61,556 nucleotides of DNA from a virus (IMGVR_UViG_3300030012_003022:1-61556); one strand, 5' to 3'; shown: positions 33,901 through 42,106, counted from the first letter of the stretch. A program made the numbers and translations. The notes: a model not told the origin generated them from the letters alone.

Positions 33901-33927
33901 TAAATTTGTTTTTTTTAAAATAAAAAA

Positions 33928-33959
33928 AAGCCCGTAAGCCTAAATTGGCCTACGGGCTT
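33928..33959 (-). terminator. hairpin terminator for the 507-residue gene
   Basis: AAGCCCGTA and TACGGGCTT form a 9-bp stem, with GCC/GGC inside after one mismatch. On the minus strand the stem is followed by eight T, an intrinsic-terminator layout, 76 nt after the stop at 34036. Confidence 0.65.
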
Positions 33960-34035
33960 AATTTATTCCGGATTTAAACTTCGTTTATTTTGATAATACC
34001 TCCATAATTTGTTGATTCAAAACTTCGTTTTGGGT

Positions 34036-35559
34036 TCAGTAATTACCGTTCCAGCAGTCATTCGCACAAGAATTGAAAATTCTTTTGTAATGTTTTAGAA
34101 TCTTTTTCGGCACTTTTGCTTTCGTAGAAAGCAATTCAAGGGAAAGATAGTCATAAAAAGCGACCCAACCTCTCAAAGACTTCGTCTTAATTCCTTCATC
34201 ACAATGATATTCAAAGTTCTCTACTAAACAGTAGAGTTCGGAAAGGCTCATTTTTGAGACCATGTCTCTAAAAATTTGATAGATTTCTTGGCCGAATTTA
34301 TCTTCCATATATGGAAGATTACAGTCTCTTGCTAACTGATTGACTCCGTCAAAATAGTAGCAATTTAATGTAGTTGTTCCTTGAACAAACTCCTCATTGT
34401 CTTTGTAATTCTCAAGGAGAATTTCACCAATTTTTCGGTCTAATTCCGTAGGAAGTCCTTTTACAAATTCAATTGCTTCGCAAATCTTCAATTGTCCTTC
34501 TTCATCTTTACGATGAATGAAGGCTCTTGGAAATGTTTTTTCCCCTTTAGGGAAACCCGAAGGATATTGTCTTAGACAATGGGCTGAATATCCGGCTTTC
34601 ATTCCTTGAATGAAGAAGTCAAATCTATCAAGAATTTTAAATTCTTGAAGCCACTCCTCTAAATCTTCAACTATTACTTTGTAATACTTCATCGGCATTT
34701 CCCAATTATAGACAACTCGGTTGAAAACCGAAACGACATAATCAATGACATCGTCAATTTCCGAATCTACGATTCGGCTGAACTCCACTTCTTGAAATGC
34801 TTTCAAGAATGGAGAAGTCCATTCCTTTCGTTCTTCGTCAGTCAATAAGTCGTAAAGACTTATTGGATTAGCAGTTACAACTGCTTTGTTTGCGATTTCT
34901 TGCTGAATTTTCAATTCAGTTTGAAGGTCTTGACCTTCCATGAAATACTCAAAAATGCTGACATGGTCAGCATCGTCAAATTGGTTCTCTATTTGCCAAA
35001 TTTCCAAAGGAATCTCATCAATAGCAAAAATTTTCCTAAAAGCCCTTTTAAGGGCTGATTCGGTCTGTTCTTCAAGCCATATATGGCTTGATTTGAAGAC
35101 CTTGTAGTTAGGAATAATCAATTCATTGATTATTTCATCTTTTGTCAAGGACAAAAGACGGCTAACTTCATTGACATAGTCAATGGCTTGGCAGTTTAGG
35201 TCGTTAATATCTGTTGATATTAAATCAATAATTTCATTATTGGTGTAATCGTCAATCAAATCTTCTACGAAGATGCAAAGGTCTCGGCCTCCGTCGGTCT
35301 CTTCAAGACCGAGAACGGCAAAAAATCTACCAAAATTCAGCGCAGTTTTACTGTTTTTTAGAATTTGGGAGACCATCTTTTCTCCGACATGGTCGGTGAA
35401 GTAGTCCAAAGCCCAATTTGCAGTTTCAACAATTGGTTGTTGAAAATTCAAAGGAAAGGCAATCTTGATTGCCTCTTTCGGAGACAAGTCTCCGGTTTCA
35501 GTTTCAGCCCAACTCAAAGAGTCGGTGGTCGGTTCTTTCTTTTGATTAGGTTTTATCAT
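34036..35559 (-). CDS. unknown 507-residue protein between the two structured non-coding blocks
   Basis: Long acidic, mostly helical protein starting MIKPNQKKEPTTDSLSWAETETGDLSPKEAIKIAF. I recognise no catalytic motif. The gene is flanked on both sides by hairpin-rich DNA, the place where initiator or partition proteins usually lie, but that is inference. The coding sequence itself is full of perfect hairpins (for example 35113-35134, 35139-35157, 35169-35185, and the 16-base palindrome at 35074-35089), about one every few tens of bases, without breaking the frame. Confidence 0.7.
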   Translation of the reverse strand: MIKPNQKKEPTTDSLSWAETETGDLSPKEAIKIAFPLNFQQPIVETANWALDYFTDHVGEKMVSQILKNSKTALNFGRFFAVLGLEETDGGRDLCIFVEDLIDDYTNNEIIDLISTDINDLNCQAIDYVNEVSRLLSLTKDEIINELIIPNYKVFKSSHIWLEEQTESALKRAFRKIFAIDEIPLEIWQIENQFDDADHVSIFEYFMEGQDLQTELKIQQEIANKAVVTANPISLYDLLTDEERKEWTSPFLKAFQEVEFSRIVDSEIDDVIDYVVSVFNRVVYNWEMPMKYYKVIVEDLEEWLQEFKILDRFDFFIQGMKAGYSAHCLRQYPSGFPKGEKTFPRAFIHRKDEEGQLKICEAIEFVKGLPTELDRKIGEILLENYKDNEEFVQGTTTLNCYYFDGVNQLARDCNLPYMEDKFGQEIYQIFRDMVSKMSLSELYCLVENFEYHCDEGIKTKSLRGWVAFYDYLSLELLSTKAKVPKKILKHYKRIFNSCANDCWNGNY

Positions 35560-36279
35560 TAGTTTATACCCCCTTCATCATAGATGAGGGGGTTAAACAA
35601 TGTAAAACCAATCAAGAAATATCCCCCTAAAGGGGGATAGCCTTTGCGAATTATGATAATCAATATCTGTATATTGATTATCTTAATTTAGAAATAATTT
35701 TTGGATTTGGAAAACCGATAGACTCGCGAGGGTATGCGTGGACTCCTTTTAAAGGAGTTAAGTTATAGAGTTTTGCGATTTTTTACTCTCTCTAAAGAGA
35801 GAGTAATTTCTTGGGGAAAGCCGACCTCTCGCGCGCGAGATGTTTGATTTTGCCTTTTCAAAATATAGGATATTAGTTCTTCAACAATATCCTATATTTA
35901 ATGGAGAAGTTTTCGCCATTTTTGTAATTCTGTGGAATTACAAGATTAAAATTCAAGTCTTATATTGTAGAATAGTCTTTTCGGATTAACGAGTTAATCC
36001 GTTTTCAGTATTAAGGTCAATAAGGCTTGGTAGATATTTGAATGCTTTTTTTGGTCTAAAGACCAACCACCACATTCAAAAAAACACCAAAAATTTCTTA
36101 GAAAAAGTTGCCCTTTATTTGGACACCGGAAATCCTCTTTAGAGGATTTCCGAAAAGAAATAAAAAAAGGGGCGGAGTTCGATGAACTCCGCCCCAATTT
36201 CCAAATTTTCAGTTTTGCGATATCTTTTTTCAATCCTCCATATTTTCATTCATTCTTCGGCTTGCTGAAACTGTCTTGA
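35560..36279. repeat. second non-coding hairpin-rich block
   Basis: No credible gene. Perfect hairpins include 12-bp arms GATAATCAATAT/ATATTGATTATC near 35658-35685, TTACTCTCTC/GAGAGAGTAA around TAAA near 35784-35810, AATATAGGATATT/AATATCCTATATT near 35865-35901, TTGTAATTC/GAATTACAA near 35923-35944, CGGATTAA/TTAATCCG near 35982-36001, and CGGAAATCCTC/GAGGATTTCCG at 36127-36152. Loops are short (2-4 nt) in most. A frame at 35994-36233 translates these repeats and is rejected. Confidence 0.65.
36169..36195 (-). terminator. strong GC hairpin terminator
   Basis: 12-bp perfect stem GGGGCGGAGTTC/GAACTCCGCCCC with a 3-nt loop; on the minus strand it is followed by seven T. It lies 85 nt after the stop of the small zinc protein gene. 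Confidence 0.7.
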
Positions 36280-36444
36280 TTATTCGTTGATATAACCCTG
36301 ATTTTTAGCACAATTCAAACAAAGGATGTTCAAACTTCCATCATCAGCCATTGAAAGCAAAACACCATAGTTTGAACATGGTCTTTTGGTTTCAATCATT
36401 ACATTACAGTTCCATTCATTACATTTAGTTAGGTTATTTCTCAT
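36280..36444 (-). CDS. 54-residue cysteine-rich protein
   Basis: MRNNLTKCNEWNCNVMIETKRPCSNYG ... ILCLNCAKNQGYINE, with five cysteines including a final CLNC, a probable zinc-binding fold. GGGAG precedes the ATG by 4-5 nt. Isolated between the terminase terminator and a strong hairpin terminator. Confidence 0.6.
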   Translation of the reverse strand: MRNNLTKCNEWNCNVMIETKRPCSNYGVLLSMADDGSLNILCLNCAKNQGYINE

Positions 36445-36604
36445 ATTACTCCCTGTTAGTCCGGTAAAAATCGGTAGTTATTAGTTGTTTGGTGGGATTG
36501 CCCCACCATAAAAACAATACAAAAACGATTGACTGAAAGCCTAAAATGGTTAATTTAGGGCAACCTAAAAATTTTAGTTCGGATTCAAAAAATTGCCAAA
36601 AATC

Positions 36605-36629
36605 CGACTACTAACGGAGTTAGTAGTCG
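36605..36629 (-). terminator. hairpin terminator of the terminase unit
   Basis: 11-bp perfect arms CGACTACTAAC/GTTAGTAGTCG around a 3-nt loop, followed on the minus strand by GATTTTTGG, 43 nt after the terminase stop. Confidence 0.6.
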
Positions 36630-36671
36630 CCAAGCACCTCAAAAAAATTTTTGAAAAATTTTTGAAAAATT

Positions 36672-38192
36672 TTAGAAAAAAGTCCTATACTTTCCACTTC
36701 TTCTTGCATTCCCTCGATTTCTTGCGAATTTGTTGTTGCGATTTGTTGGTTTGCCCCAATTTGACATATTTACTGTCGAAGATGCTACGGGTAATGGACT
36801 GTTCTGTGCAGTCTTGTATTGGTCTATGGCGTGTGCAAGTGCCATTACGGTGTCATTGTGCTTACCTTTGTCCACTATTACGCCACTTTTCCAAGTATGC
36901 GATTCTAACTCTTGTAGTAGTATATTCATTAGTTTTCGGGTCTCATCGTTGCCGTATGGGATGATTATTTTGCCCTGCTCAAACCATGAACGGAGTCTTG
37001 TCAATAGACCCTGCTTAAGAGTTCTGTTTGAGACCTTTGACATATTGACATCTAAACTGATTCCCCTTTGATTTATGATTGCTCTATACAGATGTTGAAA
37101 ACCTGCACTCTCAAAAGCAAACTTAGGTCTCTCGTAAGCCTTGTCATACTCTTGTATTACATCAACCTGTTTATCGGGAGGGAAGTCGTTGCGCCTCCAT
37201 AAGTTTGCGATATGCACATTTCCGTCTTCATCCTTTCGCAAGACACACATAACAGAAAAATCTTGTCCGATACCATGTGAAGGGTCAAAGCCTATGACAT
37301 AGTCGCCATCGTATATCTTATGTGTCTGTAATGTGGAAGACATATCTAAGTTCTTACGAGTAATTATCTGTGGGAATACTGCCGAATCATCATCAACGAC
37401 TTTACATAGATACTCTTGAGCAAATGCTAAATCACCTATTGCTTCTTTTTGTTCAAGTAAAAAGTCAAGAGGTCTTTCGCTTTCCCATAGACAGATAGGT
37501 TTTATCTCTTCGGGATTAAGTCGCCACTCATCATAATTAATTATTGCACCTTTACGCCATGATTCCCAAGCATTATTATCTAACATCTCGGTATGATACA
37601 AGTCATTCATTGACATAGGAGTTCCTACACAGTAAATCGAAGTTCCGGGCGATAACATAGGAGTAAGTTTCTTTCTAAACCATTGTTGATACATCTCATA
37701 GGACATATCATTTTGGTCGTCAAGTATATCATCAAGTGCTATTGCTGCGGGGTGTTCACCACGAATACCCGAACCAACCGATGTTGCCTTAATCCATGAA
37801 CCATTTGTTAGACGAAGTTCAAATCTATTACCCTTTTTATCATCAATCAATCTGCTAAGTTCGGGATGCCTCTTCATGTCTTGTCGTATTTCATCAAGAC
37901 GATTCATAGCCAAATCTTTGTTAGCAGAAAAAAGCCATATTGTAAAGGGTTTATCTCGCCATCTTTCAAATATCAATTGATGTAGTATCTTCACACGAAG
38001 AGTAGTGGATTTACTATGGTCTCTTGGTGCAATAATACATACACGATGAACTTGTTTATCTTGTCTATCACCATAGAGATTTAGCCAATCACCTATATGG
38101 TCGCCCCATTTGTAGCCAAGCCACTCATAGAAGTGTCTAATATCATAACGACTTCTCTCCATGTGGAAAGCAGTCATAATTCTTTGCTTCAT
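36672..38192 (-). CDS. terL: terminase large subunit
   Basis: 506 residues. ATPase: Walker A in CIIAPRDHSKSTTLRV (about residue 53), Walker B AIALDDILDDQND, motif III region IYCVGTPMSMND. Nuclease: VIGFDPSHGIGQDFSVMCVL (RNase H-like first aspartate), with later VDKGKHNDTVMALAHAID supplying the last acid. It packages DNA into the prohead. It is on the leftward strand, opposite to the rest of the head genes, which is unusual. Confidence 0.93.
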   Translation of the reverse strand: MKQRIMTAFHMERSRYDIRHFYEWLGYKWGDHIGDWLNLYGDRQDKQVHRVCIIAPRDHSKSTTLRVKILHQLIFERWRDKPFTIWLFSANKDLAMNRLDEIRQDMKRHPELSRLIDDKKGNRFELRLTNGSWIKATSVGSGIRGEHPAAIALDDILDDQNDMSYEMYQQWFRKKLTPMLSPGTSIYCVGTPMSMNDLYHTEMLDNNAWESWRKGAIINYDEWRLNPEEIKPICLWESERPLDFLLEQKEAIGDLAFAQEYLCKVVDDDSAVFPQIITRKNLDMSSTLQTHKIYDGDYVIGFDPSHGIGQDFSVMCVLRKDEDGNVHIANLWRRNDFPPDKQVDVIQEYDKAYERPKFAFESAGFQHLYRAIINQRGISLDVNMSKVSNRTLKQGLLTRLRSWFEQGKIIIPYGNDETRKLMNILLQELESHTWKSGVIVDKGKHNDTVMALAHAIDQYKTAQNSPLPVASSTVNMSNWGKPTNRNNKFARNRGNARRSGKYRTFF

Positions 38193-38193
38193 T

Positions 38194-38388
38194 TTACTCC
38201 TCTTCCTTATTTATGAATAGGGGGATTCCACACCATTCTGCAAGGCAGCCACATAACTTTTCTATTTCTCTTCTACTTAGAGTAACACCCACAATAAATT
38301 CGTCTGTAAATAAATTTACTGCAACATAATTTTCTTCTATTTCTGTAAATCTAAGTTCTCTATCATTGGATGCCCAAATTTTCATCAT
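38194..38388 (-). CDS. small unknown protein
   Basis: 64 residues, MMKIWASNDRELRFTEIEENYVAVNLFTDEFIVGVTLSRREIEKLCGCLAEWCG..., beta strands then a helix. GGAG lies 6 nt before the ATG. Sits immediately upstream of terminase in the same transcript. Confidence 0.55.
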   Translation of the reverse strand: MMKIWASNDRELRFTEIEENYVAVNLFTDEFIVGVTLSRREIEKLCGCLAEWCGIPLFINKEEE

Positions 38389-39598
38389 ACTCATCTCCAT
38401 TTAATGCAGCGAGTGTCCTTAAACCATGTCGCAAATCTGTGAAAGCCTGTATTTCTTTTGTATGTGGATTTAATATTACCATAGGAGATGTAGGTCTCTC
38501 TCTTGAAAATCCGCACATCTCACTAAAAGAATCAACAATTTTATATGCGCCCGGTCTTACAGACCATCTTTCAATACCATGTTTAGTAAATGGGACTACG
38601 GAAGGAGTGTGGTGATGTCCTACTACTCCAATATCAAAGTCTGCTTCGCCATCATCCCACATTTTCTTAACAACACGGCTTGGGTCTAATTGACTGTTAC
38701 CTCTTCGCTTATGTCTTACAGAAATATGATATGGTATATCATTTACCCATACTCTAAGATTTAACTCATGAGCATGATACAAAATGCCTCTTTCTTCTGC
38801 AAGTCTCTTTAGAGGGTCATAATCTGTCATACTTGCAGTCCATAAGTCATGATTACCCGCAACAATAGCCATTAGACATTCGGGAGTCATGTCAATGTAA
38901 TGCTCACATAACTTCCATTGAACAGAAGGGGGAATTGGTGCTTTCATAGCAGGTTTTGGTTTATCTATTACAAAGTTATCAATATAGTCACCTGCATGTA
39001 TTACAAACACATTTTTGCTATTATTAATCATTTCAGTATCAAGTCTTAACTTTTCAAGGTCGCAGAAAGGATTACCTATGTGTTGGTCGCTTTGGAATGC
39101 AATACCTATGTATTTATCACTATCAATGTTTCTCATGTGTATGTCAGCCCATCGAGCATGCTCTACACCTTCTATTGCTTTTTTGCATACTTCTTCTATG
39201 TTAGCCCATAAGTCTTTACCACTTGATGATGCTTTCTTTAGAGACTCTACAACGAATTGTGGTTTATGACTTCTTGTGATTGCGCCTCTTTGTCTTTGTA
39301 GTCTTATCTTATGAGTCCAAGCATTTACGCTAATAGAAGGATTTTGTCTCCAAAGCCTTCTTGCTAACTCCGCATCTGTTCCATCCCACTCTTTAGGAAT
39401 CATATCATAGTAGTTGAATGTATCATAGTTAAACCATTCGGGATGCTGATTCTTTGTTCTAAATACAAATTGACACCAAGAGTTTATGCTAAAATCTGCA
39501 TCTGCTTTGTCATGTAGTAATTCTGCAAAATGCTTTACTACTCCTTGCCATTCACTAAGATTGTCTTTTACAAATTGAAGTCTGTCTGCGGTCTTCAT
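38363..39598 (-). CDS. calcineurin-like metallophosphoesterase
   Basis: 411 residues from MKTADRLQFVKDNL; the longer frame to 39739 is AT-rich and lacks signals, whereas a TATA box sits at proper distance from 39598. Metal-binding motifs in order: AFQSDQHIG (D-x-H), IHAGDYIDNF (GDxxD), IVAGNHDLW (GNHD), HISVRH and VGHHHTPS (GHxH). The N-terminal 130 residues look like a helix-turn-helix region (SISVNAWTHKIRLQRQRG). Could process DNA ends or nucleotides; similar proteins flank terminases in other viruses. Confidence 0.85.
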   Translation of the reverse strand: MKTADRLQFVKDNLSEWQGVVKHFAELLHDKADADFSINSWCQFVFRTKNQHPEWFNYDTFNYYDMIPKEWDGTDAELARRLWRQNPSISVNAWTHKIRLQRQRGAITRSHKPQFVVESLKKASSSGKDLWANIEEVCKKAIEGVEHARWADIHMRNIDSDKYIGIAFQSDQHIGNPFCDLEKLRLDTEMINNSKNVFVIHAGDYIDNFVIDKPKPAMKAPIPPSVQWKLCEHYIDMTPECLMAIVAGNHDLWTASMTDYDPLKRLAEERGILYHAHELNLRVWVNDIPYHISVRHKRRGNSQLDPSRVVKKMWDDGEADFDIGVVGHHHTPSVVPFTKHGIERWSVRPGAYKIVDSFSEMCGFSRERPTSPMVILNPHTKEIQAFTDLRHGLRTLAALNGDEYDENLGIQ

Positions 39599-39620
39599 GT
39601 TTATAGCACACACCATATAC

Positions 39621-39634
39621 CATATAAATGTAAT
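39621..39634 (-). promoter_or_regulatory. TATA box of the phosphoesterase-terminase unit
   Basis: Minus strand TACATTTATATGG, centred about 29 nt before the ATG at 39598. No Shine-Dalgarno, so leaderless expression is likely. Confidence 0.55.
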
Positions 39635-39709
39635 TATTTTGATGTTTCTGAAAGAATTAAGAAAAAAATAAACGATGCACCAAAAGCCTGTTTTGTTTAT
39701 TTTGTTTAA

Positions 39710-39780
39710 TTTCTTAAGAGATGGTGTCAAAGATGCCAAACTATTGTATTATAATAATAAAAATATTAACTCTTAAGAAA
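39710..39780. promoter_or_regulatory. inverted CTTAAG-centred operator pair
   Basis: TTTCTTAAGAG (39710-39720) and CTCTTAAGAAA (39770-39780) face each other across about 50 AT-rich bases. The right copy, ATTAACTCTTAAGAAA (39765-39780), is the exact reverse complement of 21425-21440. The arrangement lies between the early leftward and late rightward units, where a switch regulator would act. Confidence 0.5.
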
Positions 39781-39790
39781 TAAAAAAGAA

Positions 39791-39940
39791 TTAGACCCAT
39801 TTGTTTTCAGTAGAGTGTTTATTTCTTTTTTTATTTTTTCTAAATCTCCGAAAAAATAAATATCCTACCATAAACCAAAAAGTGATTTCTAATATAGCAA
39901 GACAGATAATTACGGGTGCGCTCAAATCTAAAATCTCCAT
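39791..39940 (-). CDS. 49-residue single-span membrane protein
   Basis: MEILDLSAPVIICLAILEITFWFMVGYLFFRRFRKNKKRNK...: a short acidic N-terminus, one 21-residue hydrophobic segment and a strongly basic tail, so an N-out/C-in topology is likely. No Shine-Dalgarno; a TTATTA element lies about 20 nt upstream. It may be a spanin/holin-like or superinfection membrane protein; not recognised. Confidence 0.55.
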   Translation of the reverse strand: MEILDLSAPVIICLAILEITFWFMVGYLFFRRFRKNKKRNKHSTENKWV

Positions 39941-40043
39941 GTGGTGCATAAACAGTAATAATTATGAGTCATTAATATATGCTTGTGCTTGCAGACCTAA
40001 TACAACCATACATTTAAGAAAGAAAGACTTCCTAACACCCCAC

Positions 40044-41432
40044 ATGAGGATTCCATTTATAGGACAGTTAGGTGGAAAGTCTAAAAAGGAGGCATCCGAA
40101 ACTAAGCCTTTTAATTATTCTTATCCTGTCCAACACCGAAGCCCCTTTACACTTACTGCGGGCATGAAAGATATTGTTGAAGAAACAAATAAATTAAGAG
40201 ACAACACTAACTTTGATAATGATTTTGAGTTATTTGATGAGATGCTAAAACTTGACCCCGAACTCAACGGGGCAGTCCGAGCAGTTAGCCTAACGGCTAA
40301 CAATTATAAGATTGATTACAGGGCAGCAAAGAATAGCAGAATACGAGAGGCAATACGAATACTCACAGAAGAGACTCTTGATTTTGATGATTTCTTAATT
40401 AATGCCATGAGAAACTTGATGGTCTATGGAAATGATGTAAATAAATATGTAGGAACATCAAGAAGAGGTATCACAGACCTACAAAGCCTACCTGTGAGAC
40501 AGATATTCATAATGGACTCAAGAGGAAACAACGAGACTGCTGATGAAGACAACCCAATCATTGTAGCAGAAAGATACATCTTGCGTAAAGGAGAACAGAC
40601 CGAGCAAGAGTTTCCTGTAAAAGAAATACTACACATAAAGACTGACTATCGTAGTAATTGGTTTGAAGACTCCGATGGAAAAATGACATACGGTATATGG
40701 GGTGCATCTCGTTTTACTTCTCTAAAACAGGCTATACGAGCAAAGTATAACAGTATGAACAATCGTATTTCACTTGAGGATGCTATGACAAAACAATTCA
40801 TTACTATTGACAAATCAGCAATAGACCACATACAAGACCCAAATGAGCAACAAGAGAGACTATCATTCATTATGAATCAAGTTGTAGATACTCTTGAGTC
40901 TCTAAGAGGAGACCAAACACCAATATTCCCCGACTATGTAAATATACGACACATAGACCAAAGAACTGCTATACCCGACACAACTTCATTCCTTGATAAT
41001 GTCAATGCAGACATAGCGGCAGTCCTTCAAGTCCCAAGAGTTGCGGCAGGTCAAGAGCGAGGCTCAACCTTTGCTGCAACATATACTGCAAGCACTTGGT
41101 CTTCACAGGCTATACGAAGAATGCAAAACATTCTAAATCAAGCAGTAAAGAAGGTATTCTCAAAACATCTTGAACTTCTAAGAATATCACATGAAATGAA
41201 GGACTTACCAAAGTTAGTCTTTGAGCCTATTGATGAAGAAACAAGGCTAAACAAAATGCAAAGGGCAAATATTGGTTATACAAATGGCATACTGACCCTC
41301 AATCAAGCACTTGAAATATTAGGTCTTCCCGAAGAAGAAGGTGGAGACACAAGAAAGCAAGGCGGTAGAGCAAATACAGGTGAACTTCCAAGAGAGAACT
41401 CACAAGATGGGGCGAGTGATTTAAATGACTGA
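40044..41432 (+). CDS. portal protein
   Basis: 462 residues from MRIPFIGQLGGKSKKEASETK; the frame is open upstream to 39801 but that part is unlike the rest. Portal features: DELNGAVRAVSLTANN-type clip region (KLDPELNGAVRAVSLTAN), DFLINAMRNLMVYGND, the wing beta segment, then long crown/stem helices and ADIAAVLQVPRVAAGQERGSTFAATYTAS, a hallmark of phage portals. It forms the dodecameric DNA entry ring. First gene of the late unit. Confidence 0.9.
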   Translation: MRIPFIGQLGGKSKKEASETKPFNYSYPVQHRSPFTLTAGMKDIVEETNKLRDNTNFDNDFELFDEMLKLDPELNGAVRAVSLTANNYKIDYRAAKNSRIREAIRILTEETLDFDDFLINAMRNLMVYGNDVNKYVGTSRRGITDLQSLPVRQIFIMDSRGNNETADEDNPIIVAERYILRKGEQTEQEFPVKEILHIKTDYRSNWFEDSDGKMTYGIWGASRFTSLKQAIRAKYNSMNNRISLEDAMTKQFITIDKSAIDHIQDPNEQQERLSFIMNQVVDTLESLRGDQTPIFPDYVNIRHIDQRTAIPDTTSFLDNVNADIAAVLQVPRVAAGQERGSTFAATYTASTWSSQAIRRMQNILNQAVKKVFSKHLELLRISHEMKDLPKLVFEPIDEETRLNKMQRANIGYTNGILTLNQALEILGLPEEEGGDTRKQGGRANTGELPRENSQDGASDLND

Positions 41433-41673
41433 TGATGCGGTGCAGAACCATAGACTTGATACAATAGAGCGCAGACTTGATAAGCATGATGAAATGTTAG
41501 CAAGTCTTGTAGAATCGCAAGTTAGAACCGATGAACAGTTTAGTGCTTTAGCGGAAACTCAAAAAGGCACTCAAGATATGATTAGCGACATAGGGAAATC
41601 TATCGTTAAGTGGTTGATGGGTGTAGGTTCAGTAATAATTACGGCAGTTCTTGGCGGGCAGGTGATGATGTGA
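41425..41673 (+). CDS. holin-accessory-like coiled coil with membrane anchor
   Basis: 82 residues: DTIERRLDKHDEMLASLVESQVRTDEQFSALAE coiled coil followed by one transmembrane helix WLMGVGSVIITAVLGGQVMM. The layout resembles XhlA-type hemolysin/holin accessory proteins. Overlaps the portal end by 8 nt. Confidence 0.6.
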   Translation: MTDDAVQNHRLDTIERRLDKHDEMLASLVESQVRTDEQFSALAETQKGTQDMISDIGKSIVKWLMGVGSVIITAVLGGQVMM

Positions 41674-42101
41674 AGACAAAAAAGATTAGTTTTAATGACA
41701 GAATGGTTAAGAGAACAGTTATACCTGCAATATATCTTTGGCTTCTCTCATGTGGCGCAGTAGTAGGTATGGGTATTCTTCATCCCGATGTAGTTCTTGC
41801 TAACTTAGATGGCTTCATAGCACTTATCGCTATTATTGGAGGAACTGCTGCCCCTGCTTTAAGCACAGTTCTTCGTATGTGGGAATCGGAACAACAACAA
41901 GAAGTTGATAATATTCCTACTGAATTAGAACATGAAAGAGAACTTAAGAGTGCTATGGATGAACATAACATACAATTACAAAAAGTTGCTCAAGCACACA
42001 TGAATGAAATGAAAACTTCTGCTCAAAAGCATGCTCAAGAGATTGAGAAGATTAAACTTGATATGACTACCGAACTAAAGCCCATTGTTAAGAGGAAGTG
42101 A
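41670..42101 (+). CDS. holin-like two-span membrane protein
   Basis: 143 residues from a GTG overlapping the previous stop (GTGA), with GGTGA 4 nt upstream. Two transmembrane segments (AIYLWLLSCGAVVGMGIL and GFIALIAIIGGTAAPALSTVL) and a charged coiled-coil tail. Together with the preceding gene it may form the lysis pair, though no endolysin is recognised. Confidence 0.6.
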   Translation: MKTKKISFNDRMVKRTVIPAIYLWLLSCGAVVGMGILHPDVVLANLDGFIALIAIIGGTAAPALSTVLRMWESEQQQEVDNIPTELEHERELKSAMDEHNIQLQKVAQAHMNEMKTSAQKHAQEIEKIKLDMTTELKPIVKRK

Positions 42102-42106
42102 TTATT

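Larger units (their letters stand above)
32630..33927. repeat. origin-like non-coding block: hairpin array alternating with purine-pyrimidine tracts
   Basis: About 1.3 kb without a credible gene. It contains at least a dozen perfect hairpins, e.g. an 8-bp stem at 32671-32690, an 11-bp stem at 32707-32732 extended by GATTCT/AGAATC to 32700-32739, 8 bp at 32779-32797 and 14-bp palindrome CCGAAAATTTTCGG at 33319-33332. Between hairpins lie GC-rich alternating tracts (33180-33260, 33515-33700, 33800-33865) full of GCGAG, GCATGC and TGTGCG steps that could form Z-DNA. Structure, position beside the early genes and lack of coding favour a replication origin or packaging/segregation site. Confidence 0.6.

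Noticed and set aside
35994-36233. 79-codon open frame on the minus strand
   Set aside because: It translates the inverted repeats and the GC terminator hairpin; no ribosome binding site, no sensible composition.
39801-40043. Upstream extension of the portal frame
   Set aside because: AT-rich, hydrophobic then cysteine-rich sequence unlike portals; it overlaps the opposite-strand 49-residue membrane protein gene and the divergent control region.
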